From NCBI GenBank assembly GCA_037074765.1, contig JBAMDO010000147.1:1-64000 (forward strand): a DNA stretch of 64,000 bases, read 5' to 3'. The position numbers and the translations under genes were made by a program. Source of the DNA: Mansonella perstans. Its lineage: Eukaryota > Nematoda > Chromadorea > Rhabditida > Onchocercidae. Position 1 is the stretch's first letter; each line of letters starts with the position of its first letter. Under the pieces are notes generated by a model. The model ran no database searches and was not told the origin of the DNA. It saw only the letters and a list, made by a program, of their open reading frames with translations. This document shows, in pieces, positions 1 to 9,859 of the stretch.

Positions 1-777
1 TTTCCGCAGTAACGTTTGCTATTGTTTCACCGAATTTTTTTTAAATTCACTTAAAACCACTTCTAAAATACGTGAAACGTATAATCAAACTTGCATTGCA
101 GGCTATAAAGACGGCATTTCCGCCAAAAGGTAGAAGTAACAAGTAAAAAGTATCTAATGAATACATTCTTACAATTAAAAAGTATCTAATGAATACATTC
201 TTATTGTGTTCTCAGGTATATATGATTTGTTCTTTTCATTTAAAATATTAAATAATATTTATGAAAATTTCATTTCTACGTGGGTCATCTTTCAACGGTC
301 TGTCGACGAAATTCTTTGAATCATTTTCTACTCGGTGCAAGTTCATCGCTGCAAGTATCAGACCACTGCAGTATATTTGCCTGCAATTATTGCATTGGAA
401 AAGTTGGATATGAAAAGAATTTCACAAGTAGCCTTTGAGCTAGCAGTAAATTTCTAACTAAAGCAGACGGATTATGATTTTTGTTAGAAATTACGGAATC
501 TAAGGACGGAAAGTTCAGTTAGATTAGAATTTATCAATTTCAGAATGAAATCTCATCTTTTTTTTATTGAACTGTAAATTTGGATATTATCTTTGTTTGT
601 TAAAAATCTTATCACGAACCAGTTTGCAATATTATCAGTTTCATCGCAAATTTCTTTCTTCTCTTTCGCATTCTGAATATCGTTTATTATTTCAGCGAGT
701 TCTAGAAGAGATGACTGTGATAAGAATGCGAATCTTATCAATGTGGCCATTGCCAATAGAATTTTACTTTGTAACAT
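1..777 (-). pseudogene. Duplicated 5' part of a trehalase gene, frameshifted and cut by the window edge
   Basis: This is a near-identical copy of the first three coding exons of the trehalase gene at 3247-7699. The signal-peptide exon starts with ATG at 777 and ends near 620. The second exon is 380-280 and encodes the [10 protein letters not shown] segment typical of trehalase N-termini. The third exon starts at 62 and leaves the window. Relative to the other copy, the third exon has lost a C in a T-rich run near position 37 and carries one less base, so its frame shifts after SEFKK and meets TAG a few codons later. It could be a decayed tandem copy, the start of a second trehalase gene to the left with a sequencing error, or an assembly artefact. 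Exons one and two are otherwise open. Confidence 0.7.
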
Positions 778-1520
778 TCTGAAATGTTAACTTGTGACAT
801 TTTAATGAAAAATAAATTCATTGATAGTCTCAAATTTCTCGTAAAATCGTAAAATGTTCAATAGCCATTGGCCAGCCATTCATTACGAAACATACGCTTA
901 CACCCTTGGAAAAATTGACTCATGTAATTTGCTTATTTCATGTAATTTATTGCTATTTGAGTATCGTTAAATCCTTTCTTATGTTTGCTTTATGCTAGTT
1001 ACGGAAGATAGAGAATTAATTGAAAAATTTGAAATCTCCGGTTTAATTAATCAATTATGTCACACCCCGAACACAAACTACTTTTATGTCGACTGATATC
1101 AACAAGGCTTGTCTTCAATATAGACAGAAAAGACCTCGGCTCAACCGCGCAGCCACTCGCAAGTTATGAAACTTAGACGACTTTCTAAAGACTACGTCAA
1201 ACATTTTTTTATTAATAAATTTTATTTCGCTTCTCTGAAATTTGCATAAACTTTTCACTTAGCCAGTTACCTTTAAATAACTTTAAATTATGGTTTGTAA
1301 CAATTGCTCTTATTTGAAAATTAATTTTATTTGAAATCACTATACTATCACCATATCTGTAAGGATGTTATAAATTCGGCATGACATAAGATGAAAGATC
1401 ATGAAGTGATTGGATCAGTGAGAAAAGATAAACTTATCAAAATTGCTTGCACAGTATTTTGGACAACACAGAAGTGTTATCGATTCCGGTTGCACTCAGA
1501 TGAGTTTAAATTAATCGTAA
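1..1520. repeat. Long direct repeat, copy A (1.52 kb)
   Basis: Positions 1-1520 match 6922-8442 at roughly 99% by eye. Differences are a lost C and a base at about 35-43, one T fewer near 907, and scattered substitutions such as near 1222 and 1463. Introns and upstream sequence are as well conserved as exons, which indicates a recent DNA duplication or an assembly duplication rather than selection. The left limit is unknown because the window begins inside the repeat. Similarity stops just after 1520. Confidence 0.93.
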
Positions 1521-3246
1521 GTTAAATGTAGTACATAAAATTTGAATCTATTGATTATCAGCTGTCATTTAGTCTTCTATGGAAGCAGCGATATTGTGGA
1601 TTTATCTGATTTATTATTGTCTTTATGATAAATGACCATATTAGCTTGTTTTTTCTTTATTATTTCTATATGTTCATTTTAATTCATTCGTCCATATTAT
1701 CTCAGAATGATTCATTCTGAGCACTTTTTCAACTTGCCAAATCAAACATTATTGCTTCTCCGGGAGATGTCGGAAAATTTCCGAGTCACCATGTAATTTT
1801 CTAGAATTAAAATGCTCGTGAAGCAAATGATTTTACGAATCCTTTGTCCAATGAAACTTTCGCTTACAACCAAATCAATTTATGTCGGAATCCTGTAACC
1901 TTTAATCTTTAACACCCTATTTCCATTGTCACTGTTTTTAACGGTCATCCTCTTCTTAATGTTCTAAGATGTTGAAATGTTGTAAGCTATCTCCTCTACA
2001 AAGGGTGGCATCTACCCAAAAACTTTATTCTTTCTGGGTCAATCCTTTTTCGATTCGCTTTGTCTTTTTTTATCATTATTTTGGTTAAGGAGCTCGCGAT
2101 TAATTCTCCCTTCCGTTTCATTTTTTATTTTGTATTTCATAGTACCGTTGTATTTGTATTTGCGAAATAAAAGTTTAATTACTCAAATTTGAGGCTGAAA
2201 CAAGAATCAACACAACTATGCCAAGTGAAAGTTGCCAAATGAATAAGATGCATGCAAAAGAAACTGAAAATGAATGAAAAAGAGATAATGGCTAGAAATT
2301 TTTATAATGGATGTTATACAATGAATTTTCTGAAAATCCCAACTTAGACGTCGTTATGGCGAAAGATCTGTAAATTACCCATAGAATGGAAGAAAAAAAT
2401 TTCATTAATGGCAAATTATTTGGCAAGAAGAAATCAGTTATTAGATGTCCTATTTCGATCTTCTCAAATATTAAAATAAGAAAAATGAGCTAAAGAAGTC
2501 AAAACTCGAAAAATTCTCGTTGATTTACAAATATTCCTTTATAAAAACTGAATTATTTATCAATTAGCTGAGTGTGACGTCTTGCAAACTTTAATTTATG
2601 CATCAATTTCGATGTGATAATTCATTGATGATATCTAATACTTGAGCTTATTAGAAATGCTTGTGCAACAGCTCTATGTTTCAGATTCAACAGATCCATT
2701 TGATTCGGAGCAAGTTCTCACACAAGCATTAATCGATGCTACTTTACATTTTTACAGTTAAGGTCCTTAACCTTTGTAATTTATCGTCAACTGATGATCA
2801 AATTGTTGGTCTTGTTTGAGCTTTGCAAGAACAGTACTAAATTCAACGAATCTAATTAGTGTATCAGAAAAGTTAAGATTTAATTTGATTCTGTAAATTA
2901 GCGAAGAAAGTTTAGAGGTAGAAATGAAGTTTTTTGAAAAAGCAAACAAAATTATGTCTTTCTAATCTACTTGTCATTTCAAATTGCTTGGTCGTAATTG
3001 AATAGATAAAGAAAGAGACTTTCAACCCAAAAGCAAATCAAAAATGGTAATGTAGTATAGTTTACTAAATGGGAGGCTTTGAGGAAAAAAATTGTTTCCT
3101 GGAAAAATAAGCTTTGAGAAATAACTGACAATTTTAATGCTTTAACAAAAGCAATTTATTGCAGATATTGATCGATTGAAAACTTTGATCAAACAAATTA
3201 AAATGATGAATTTTCAACATAAATGTATCGTTTGCTTATATAATAA
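1521..3246. other. Spacer downstream of trehalase, no gene seen
   Basis: This AT-rich stretch lies between the duplicated fragment and the trehalase stop codon. Its open frames are short and show no family features. The only notable item is the SL1-like sequence at 2172-2193. Trehalase 3' untranslated sequence should occupy the right end. Confidence 0.6.
2172..2193 (+). other. SL1 spliced-leader-like sequence (19 of 22 bases)
   Basis: Bases 2172-2193 match the nematode SL1 leader at 19 of 22 positions. The differences are G to A at leader position 1, C to T at position 12 and G to A at position 16. An SL RNA gene should have a GT donor straight after the leader, but here the next bases are GCTGAAAC, as if the leader were joined directly to an exon. 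An ATG follows at 2218 and opens an 18-codon frame. This fits a retrocopied trans-spliced mRNA 5' end or chance. It is not a working SL RNA gene. Confidence 0.35.
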
Positions 3247-6200
3247 CTAATAAGTGAAGAAATAAAGAATAGCGGCGCATAGCATTATGAATATAACTCT
3301 GCTGTACTGGATGTGATAGCCCTTACTATGACAAATTTCATGAGAGATATTGTGATAGCCATGACTAGAAGAAGATGTAGTAGATGCACGGGAAATATTT
3401 TCCTCAGCACTTTTAGTAGTTAGTCGATCATAATAATTAACAAGAAGATCCAAGACAACACCATTCGTCCAACCAAAACCATCCTGAAAAACGGAAAAAT
3501 TCTTCACCAAGGATATAACTATTTCATCGAATAGCGGAAATTTCATAGATTCAAATACCTGTACGTCATACTCTCCACCTTTTCCTGGTTCAGGAATTGT
3601 TCCAGTGACATCAATCTAAACAAATAGGAGTAAGTATTAAGATATGTTAATTAGCTAGCTTTGCTTTACTGTAATTAAATAGAAATTTCTATACGAGATA
3701 TCCATTCTGCTTTAGACAGTTAACAAATACTTTTAAAATTTTTGCTGGAATAATGCAAAGTATTTAATAGATGACAGTTATTCAATGGTATAGAAAGTAT
3801 TTTATGAAAACAATTTATTAAAAAAATCAAGGACCAAACTTCCTGAAAAAGTTGAGAGACTAAGTTAAACTATAAATATCAACGGTTTATGTGCACATAT
3901 AACTTGAAATGCCAAAACAGACTTTCTCCCACATTTTGCCGGTTGTATTATATATCATGTAATTAGTCAGTATCCATTCTTGTGCCATTTTGAATCCCTA
4001 TAAAAACTTTATGATTAGTCAGTACTAATTTTGGACACATAAATCCTTATTTGGAAGATATTTATCAAACACTTAGAAGCAACCTGAATTTTGTGTAAAA
4101 GATATAATGTTAATTTACCATTTCCTGAGCCTCGGGATTGTTGGATTTTCGCATCCCTTCAATTATCATGTGCTGCAATGGAGGCCAACCATTCGGTAAG
4201 TCCCACTGCTGCCCAGTATTTCTAATACTTACCGGTATACCACTTGGATAATCAAAGACGCGTGATCTCTGCAATAGACTTCAAATTTATTTAAACCTTG
4301 GAAAAATACTGACATGAAGAAAAGTTCGTATTCGGTGCGAAATTTTCACTATTCCGACTCATACTGTTGATAGTGAATCTTAAAATTCGACTTAGAATGC
4401 GATCTGTGCTTCGGCATCTATGGAAGATATATATAGGAAAAGGCAGTGAAACTTGCATTCATAAAGTCAATAACTTTGGCCGATTTATCATAATCCAACA
4501 TTGTGTAACAGCCTGTGAACAGAGGCACCGCAACGGTAGCATAGAATAAGGTATTGTGTGATTTGGTACGTAAATTGTAGTCGAACCAAGCCTTTTCCTT
4601 TTCGTTGTAAAATATATCATTTAAGGCTTTCCGGGCATCTTGTCCATGTTTCCCAAATTCTTCAGCTTTCTGCGCATCACCTATTGTAATTGATTTTTGT
4701 TTGTGGAAAAACGTCCACAGAGTTCCTGGCTACCTTATAATATTGTTGCGAGATCAAAAAAAGGAAAACATACCGATGATATCGGCAAAATATTTGAGAA
4801 TATTGGCATTCCAACAAAGTAATGCATTTAGATCGACTGGTAAAATATCGGTTGTTTCTACGGTTTTCAATGTTTTTCGATCGCTGAACCATCGCGATGA
4901 AAAATCCCAACCGGATTCCGCCGCTGATGCAATATCCTGCAAAATATCCGTGCTATCAATTATCACTATCATCATCATTTATTTTTCTCAATATTATTTC
5001 TCGCCATCAACGTTCAATGAGAATTTCACTGAATGTAATGTAAAAACAGTTCCTACAATATCCTTCGATGCAGATCATCCCTTTGTTCTAACTTACATGA
5101 ATATCAATACCTGAAATAATTTTTGCTGCTTATTTTTCTCCACTTTTACGGCAACTTCAATATCAGCTCGGTATGATTCCGGACGAGGTACGTTTGATAT
5201 TGTTTTATATTGATATACGGTATGCGTATATCCTTTCTTATCTTTTATTTCCATTGACCTGACCTTATGTTTTCATTTATTCTTTTTAAACTTCCTTTTT
5301 ACATTTGAATTCGTCTTGATAACAACAATATATTTGACATAAGTATCAGAGATCATACGAAAATATATGTGGTTTTATTATCAACATACTAATTATTCTT
5401 AAAAGAATCAAGAGAAAAGTTTGATGCAAAATGCACCGAAAAATCACTTCATACCGAAAATATTTACTGATTATTTACCTATTCTTATGCCAAAAATCGT
5501 ATTCTTTATAAAGGTGATGAAAATTCTCTGCAATAAAATGTTTATCTCTTGTAGCTTCGTAATATTCATATACCATTGGGATGAGAAACGGTGGTTGCGA
5601 ACGTCTTAAATAATAGATTCGTCCGCCATTCGGTACAAATCCAAACCTGAAATGAAAGACTATTCTGGAATTGCATAATAATTTCACTAGATCAAAAAAA
5701 TAGTGCCGAAGCTGTTCAGACTGTTCATGACTTCTGTTTTATTGTGTTCTGAAAAACTATCATTTGTTACTGATATAGAGTCATCCAATCATTTTTTCTT
5801 TGTTAATACGCATTAAAGGAAAAAATAATTATTCCGGATGATGAAAAAACAGAAGTCTCGAAAGAAACAGCAGTTGTAGCGAGTAGTGAAGTTTTAATTC
5901 TTCTTTTAATTTATTGTCTCCCAACCTTTTCTTGACCAATGACCACTTGTCGTAAGCGCAACAAGATTCAAAAATTATCGCAATTTAAAATAAACTTTGA
6001 TCAAAACTTTTAAAGTATTAGTTCAGTTTTGAATGCATTAGATGTAAATAGCCCCACATTGTTCCCTAACTTTTTCTTTATTTCTTTTCATCGCCCTCTG
6101 TCCTCGCAGACCGTATTTTAATATCTTATACATTGTCAGTGAAATTCATTGCTAGGCATTATTTCTTATTAATTATTGGCTTTTAGAAATGATACAGCAA

Positions 6201-7699
6201 TCTTTTCTTCTGGGATTTTTTACTGTCCACTTTGTAGAAGTAATTTATCTCCTAAGAAAATATCTCTAGAGGTCACTCAGAGACAGTTTCTAGAAAGGAT
6301 CCTTACATCCTTTTAGTGATGATAGTATTTTTCCTAGTCTAAATGGTCTTTTGTAAGTTGACTTTTTCATTTTTTTTCTCTTTGGGTGATCAGGAGGTAT
6401 TATTGATGTTTTGCAGACCGAAATGCTTTGATATAATTCGAAATTGCAAAAACTTATTTTTTAACGCAATGGATGAAGTTCATTAGCATATTCTTAACCA
6501 TTATGAAGAGTTCACTCGCAATCAGACCTTTCACAATCCAGTATGCATCCCAGTAGTAGTATTCCCTGAATCGGCCGCCAGGTACGATAAATGGATAGGG
6601 TACTCCGATCAAGGAATTTCGATTCGGATCACTGATTTTAATTATCTTGAAATATATTTGCATGAATTGATCTTTTAATTTTAATCTAGTGTATATACGA
6701 ATATCTTTAAAAATTGATTCGTTAAGGAACAAATAATATTTCGATTTCTACTTGTCTGCATAATTTTTTCCATCTTCGATTCAAAAACAATGCAAAATCT
6801 TTCAGATTTTTATCTTTTATCCGAGCGATTTTTGGTGGTAATTCTTTCCATTCCGGAATAGAACATTTTTTCAGTTCCGTCCCTGGCTCTCCGAAGAAAC
6901 GTTCTCGAAAATCTATGAGCTTTTCCGCAGTAACGTTTGCTATTGTTTCACCGAATTCTTTTTTAAATTCACTTAAAACCACTTCTAAAATACGTGAAAC
7001 GTATAATCAAACTTGCATTGCAGGCTATAAAGACGGCATTTCCGCCAAAAGGTAGAAGTAACAAGTAAAAAGTATCTAATGAATACATTCTTACAATTAA
7101 AAAGTATCTAATGAATACATTCTTATTGTGTTCTCAGGTATATATGATTTGTTCTTTTCATTTAAAATATTAAATAATATTTATGAAAATTTCATTTCTA
7201 CGTGGGTCATCTTTCAACGGTCTGTCGACGAAATTCTTTGAATCATTTTCTACTCGGTGCAAGTTCATCGCTGCAAGTATCAGACCACTGCAGTATATTT
7301 GCCTGCAATTATTGCATTGGAAAAGTTGGATATGAAAAGAATTTCACAAGTAGCCTTTGAGCTAGCAGTAAATTTCTAACTAAAGCAGACGGATTATGAT
7401 TTTTGTTAGAAATTACGGAATCTAAGGACGGAAAGTTCAGTTAGATTAGAATTTATCAATTTCAGAATGAAATCTCATCTTTTTCTTATTGAACTGTAAA
7501 TTTGGATATTATCTTTGTTTGTTAAAAATCTTATCACGAACCAGTTTGCAATATTATCAGTTTCATCGCAAATTTCTTTCTTCTCTTTCGCATTCTGAAT
7601 ATCGTTTATTATTTCAGCGAGTTCTAGAAGAGATGACTGTGATAAGAATGCGAATCTTATCAATGTGGCCATTGCCAATAGAATTTTACTTTGTAACAT
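3247..7699 (-). CDS. tre: Trehalase (glycoside hydrolase family 37), signal peptide and hydrophobic C-terminal anchor
   Basis: Hydrolyses trehalose to two glucose molecules, probably at the cell surface or in the secretory route. Exons: 7699-7542, 7302-7202, 6984-6752, 6645-6458, 5646-5479, 5258-5111, 4936-4774, 4680-4457, 4268-4119, 3997-3923, 3615-3559, 3483-3247, giving about 633 residues (601 if exon 1 ends at 7638). Visible family marks in order: a hydrophobic leader, [57 protein letters not shown] (with the expected catalytic Asp), [10 protein letters not shown], and [15 protein letters not shown] (with the expected catalytic Glu). The last 20 residues are hydrophobic, as in GPI-anchored trehalases. 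Two oddities: intron 4 starts ATAAGT instead of GT, and intron 8 starts GCAAGT. All other junctions are GT-AG in phase. Which nematode tre paralogue it matches is not clear. Confidence 0.93.
6452..6457 (-). other. Non-canonical splice donor ATAAGT in trehalase intron 4
   Basis: The family requires the reading [11 protein letters not shown] across this junction. Codon phase then puts the exon end at 6458, and the intron begins ATAAGT. That is the perfect GTAAGT consensus with G changed to A at +1. The acceptor at 5647 is a normal TTTCAG. No GT with the required phase exists in exon 4. A GC at a matching phase further upstream would delete about ten conserved residues. Confidence 0.6.
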
Positions 7700-8442
7700 T
7701 CTGAAATGTTAACTTGTGACATTTTAATGAAAAATAAATTCATTGATAGTCTCAAATTTCTCGTAAAATCGTAAAATGTTCAACAGCCATTGGCCAGCCA
7801 TTCATTACGAAACATACGCTTACACCCTTTGGAAAAATTGACTCATGTAATTTGCTTATTTCATGTAATTTATTGCTATTTGAGTATCGTTAAATCCTTT
7901 CTTATGTTTGCTTTATGCTAGTTACGGAAGATAGAGAATTAATTGAAAAATTTGAAATCTCCGGTTTAATTAATCAATTATGTCACACCCCGAACACAAA
8001 CTACTTTTATGTCGACTGATATCAACAAGGCTTGTCTTCAATATAGACAGAAAAGACCTCGGCTCAACCGCGCAGCCACTCGCAAGTTATGAAACTTAGA
8101 CGACTTTCTAAAGACTACGTCAAACATTTTTTTATTAATAAAATTTATTTCGCTTCTCTGAAATTTGCATAAACTTTTCACTTAGCCAGTTACCTTTAAA
8201 TAACTTTAAATTATGGTTTGTAACAATTGCTCTTATTTGAAAATTAATTTTATTTGAAATCACTATACTATCACCATATCTGTAAGGATGTTATAAATTC
8301 GGCATGACATAAGATGAAAGATCATGAAGTGATTGGATCAGTGAGAAAAGATAAACTTATCAAAATTGCTTGCACAGTATTTTGAGCAACACAGAAGTGT
8401 TATCGATTCCGGTTGCACTCAGATGAGTTTAAATTAATCGTA
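6922..8442. repeat. Long direct repeat, copy B (1.52 kb)
   Basis: This is the partner of 1-1520. It holds trehalase exons 1 to 3 (third exon in part), their introns and about 740 bp upstream of the trehalase start codon. Its right end falls at 8442, inside the last few codons of the minus-strand gene at 8429-9554. The breakpoint is therefore a gene 3' end. Confidence 0.93.
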
Positions 8443-9554
8443 ATTTTAATGTATTATCAAATTTGAACCTTCTACGTTTCGTAGCTCTTCCATTCACTGT
8501 AGTCTTCGTGGCCTTGGTACACCATTCCAAAGAATGGAGTTCCATTGTGGCTTCGATTTCTTTGTCGGAACGAATATGCGGCTTATGAATGAAATGACCA
8601 CGTTGCTGACAAAAGCCTGAAATAGGTATATTGAATTTAAAGTGCTTAAACAAAATAGCTTTAAAAAATTCCTTCAAACAACTGAATCTGATGTATTAAT
8701 TCCAAGGAGCTCACCGTTTTGTCTTTGCATTTTGGCCGCATGAATTCGTCATCTCTTTAAAGTCCCAAATTCTTTAAAATATATGCCGCACTCTGCAAAG
8801 ATGTAGTGTATTAGAATCCATGTAAAATTTTAATCTGCAATTAAACACTTTTAATCTTACCAATTATTACCAACCCGTCAGCTTGCGATTCACTTTATGC
8901 GGTTCAGTTTCCGGCGCAACCAACAGTTTCTCATACTGAACTGGTAAACTTTCCACTGCGGGTACATGGAAGGTCTCCGGACTTTGGTACTTCTTTGCGT
9001 TTTCCCCCTCTCCTATCGAAACTCGTATGTTCCGGGTACGCCTGAAAGATATGTTCATAATCGGAAATCACTCGTCCTTGCTCATTTGCACAACAAACTG
9101 TTTACATTTTCCAAATGAATGCATTATAAAATAAATAATACTATAATTTTTTCTCTTTTTGATTGAGCCGATAAAATAAGTTCAACTTTATATTTTATAA
9201 TTAACTATTAGCACTCTTTATGACATTTGCATACAACAATAAATTTACAATACAACTTCACGCATTTTCACTGCTTCTTGTCGTTTCCGGACCATCATTG
9301 TTTGCGCTCTTGGTGCCACATCGCCACGGCTCGTGTGGTACCTACCGCCTCTCCATCAACTCGTCTTCTTCTTCCTCATCCTGCACCAGTGGCAGTACTG
9401 CTTCCACCATTCTATGCAGTTCGTATTGCTGCTGCCGCTCTCCCAGCTGTTCTATAGTTGGTGGAGGACTTGCGCTTTGGAATATGTCCAATCTTGAAAC
9501 TTCCACTTTTTCGGCTTCACCATTTCTCTCCAATCTTGCTCTTAAGTTGTTGAT
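8429..9554 (-). CDS. Unrecognised small protein, C-terminal three exons
   Basis: Three exons join in phase: 9554-9346, 9041-8875 and 8616-8429, coding about 187 residues with stop TAA at 8429. I do not recognise the family. The first exon begins [20 protein letters not shown], a charged and probably helical segment, and ends in an acidic run ([12 protein letters not shown]). The middle exon is rich in Pro, Glu and Val and contains [17 protein letters not shown]. The last ends in a basic stretch ([12 protein letters not shown]) that could act as a nuclear localisation signal. The middle exon's donor (G|GTTGGT) is weak but is the only one that keeps phase. Homogeneous composition and clean junctions argue for a real gene. 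The 5' end is unresolved (see 9806-9853). The right breakpoint of the trehalase duplication lies within its last codons. Confidence 0.65.
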
Positions 9555-9805
9555 CTGAAAAAGAACCAATTACCCAATTAATAAAGAATTCAGTGGAACA
9601 CATACTTTATACTAAATGGCCTCCATAACAATTTCATTGCATAAAAAATAATCTTCATTTGCACAGCCTTTTTTACTGTATCAATTCTGATTGCAATATT
9701 AGCAAGAAAAATCAGAAATTATTTATTTATTAGGTCATGCTTAATACAAAAATCCACCATACTTAATCTTAACACAAAAAAGTATCAAAAAAAAGAAAAA
9801 CATAC

Positions 9806-9853
9806 CAAATTGGCCGCATTCAGTAAATATTCTTCCAATCTTCCCCATGATTA
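9806..9853 (-). CDS. Possible 5' exon of the 8429-9554 gene
   Basis: A strong donor (GTATGT) ends this stretch at 9806, and a TTTAG acceptor at 9854 lies six bases upstream of an ATG at 9848, which looks like a trans-spliced start. The frame that joins exon 9554-9346 reads LEEYLLNAANL and runs on naturally into INNLRARL. In that frame, however, there is a TAA and no ATG, while the ATG frame does not join. The true first exon or start codon is therefore uncertain. Confidence 0.3.
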
Positions 9854-9859
9854 CTAAAT

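Noticed and set aside
4701..5114. 137-codon plus-strand frame
   Set aside because: It lies antisense to trehalase exon 7 and its flanking introns. The minus-strand reading has clear family motifs, so this is a shadow.
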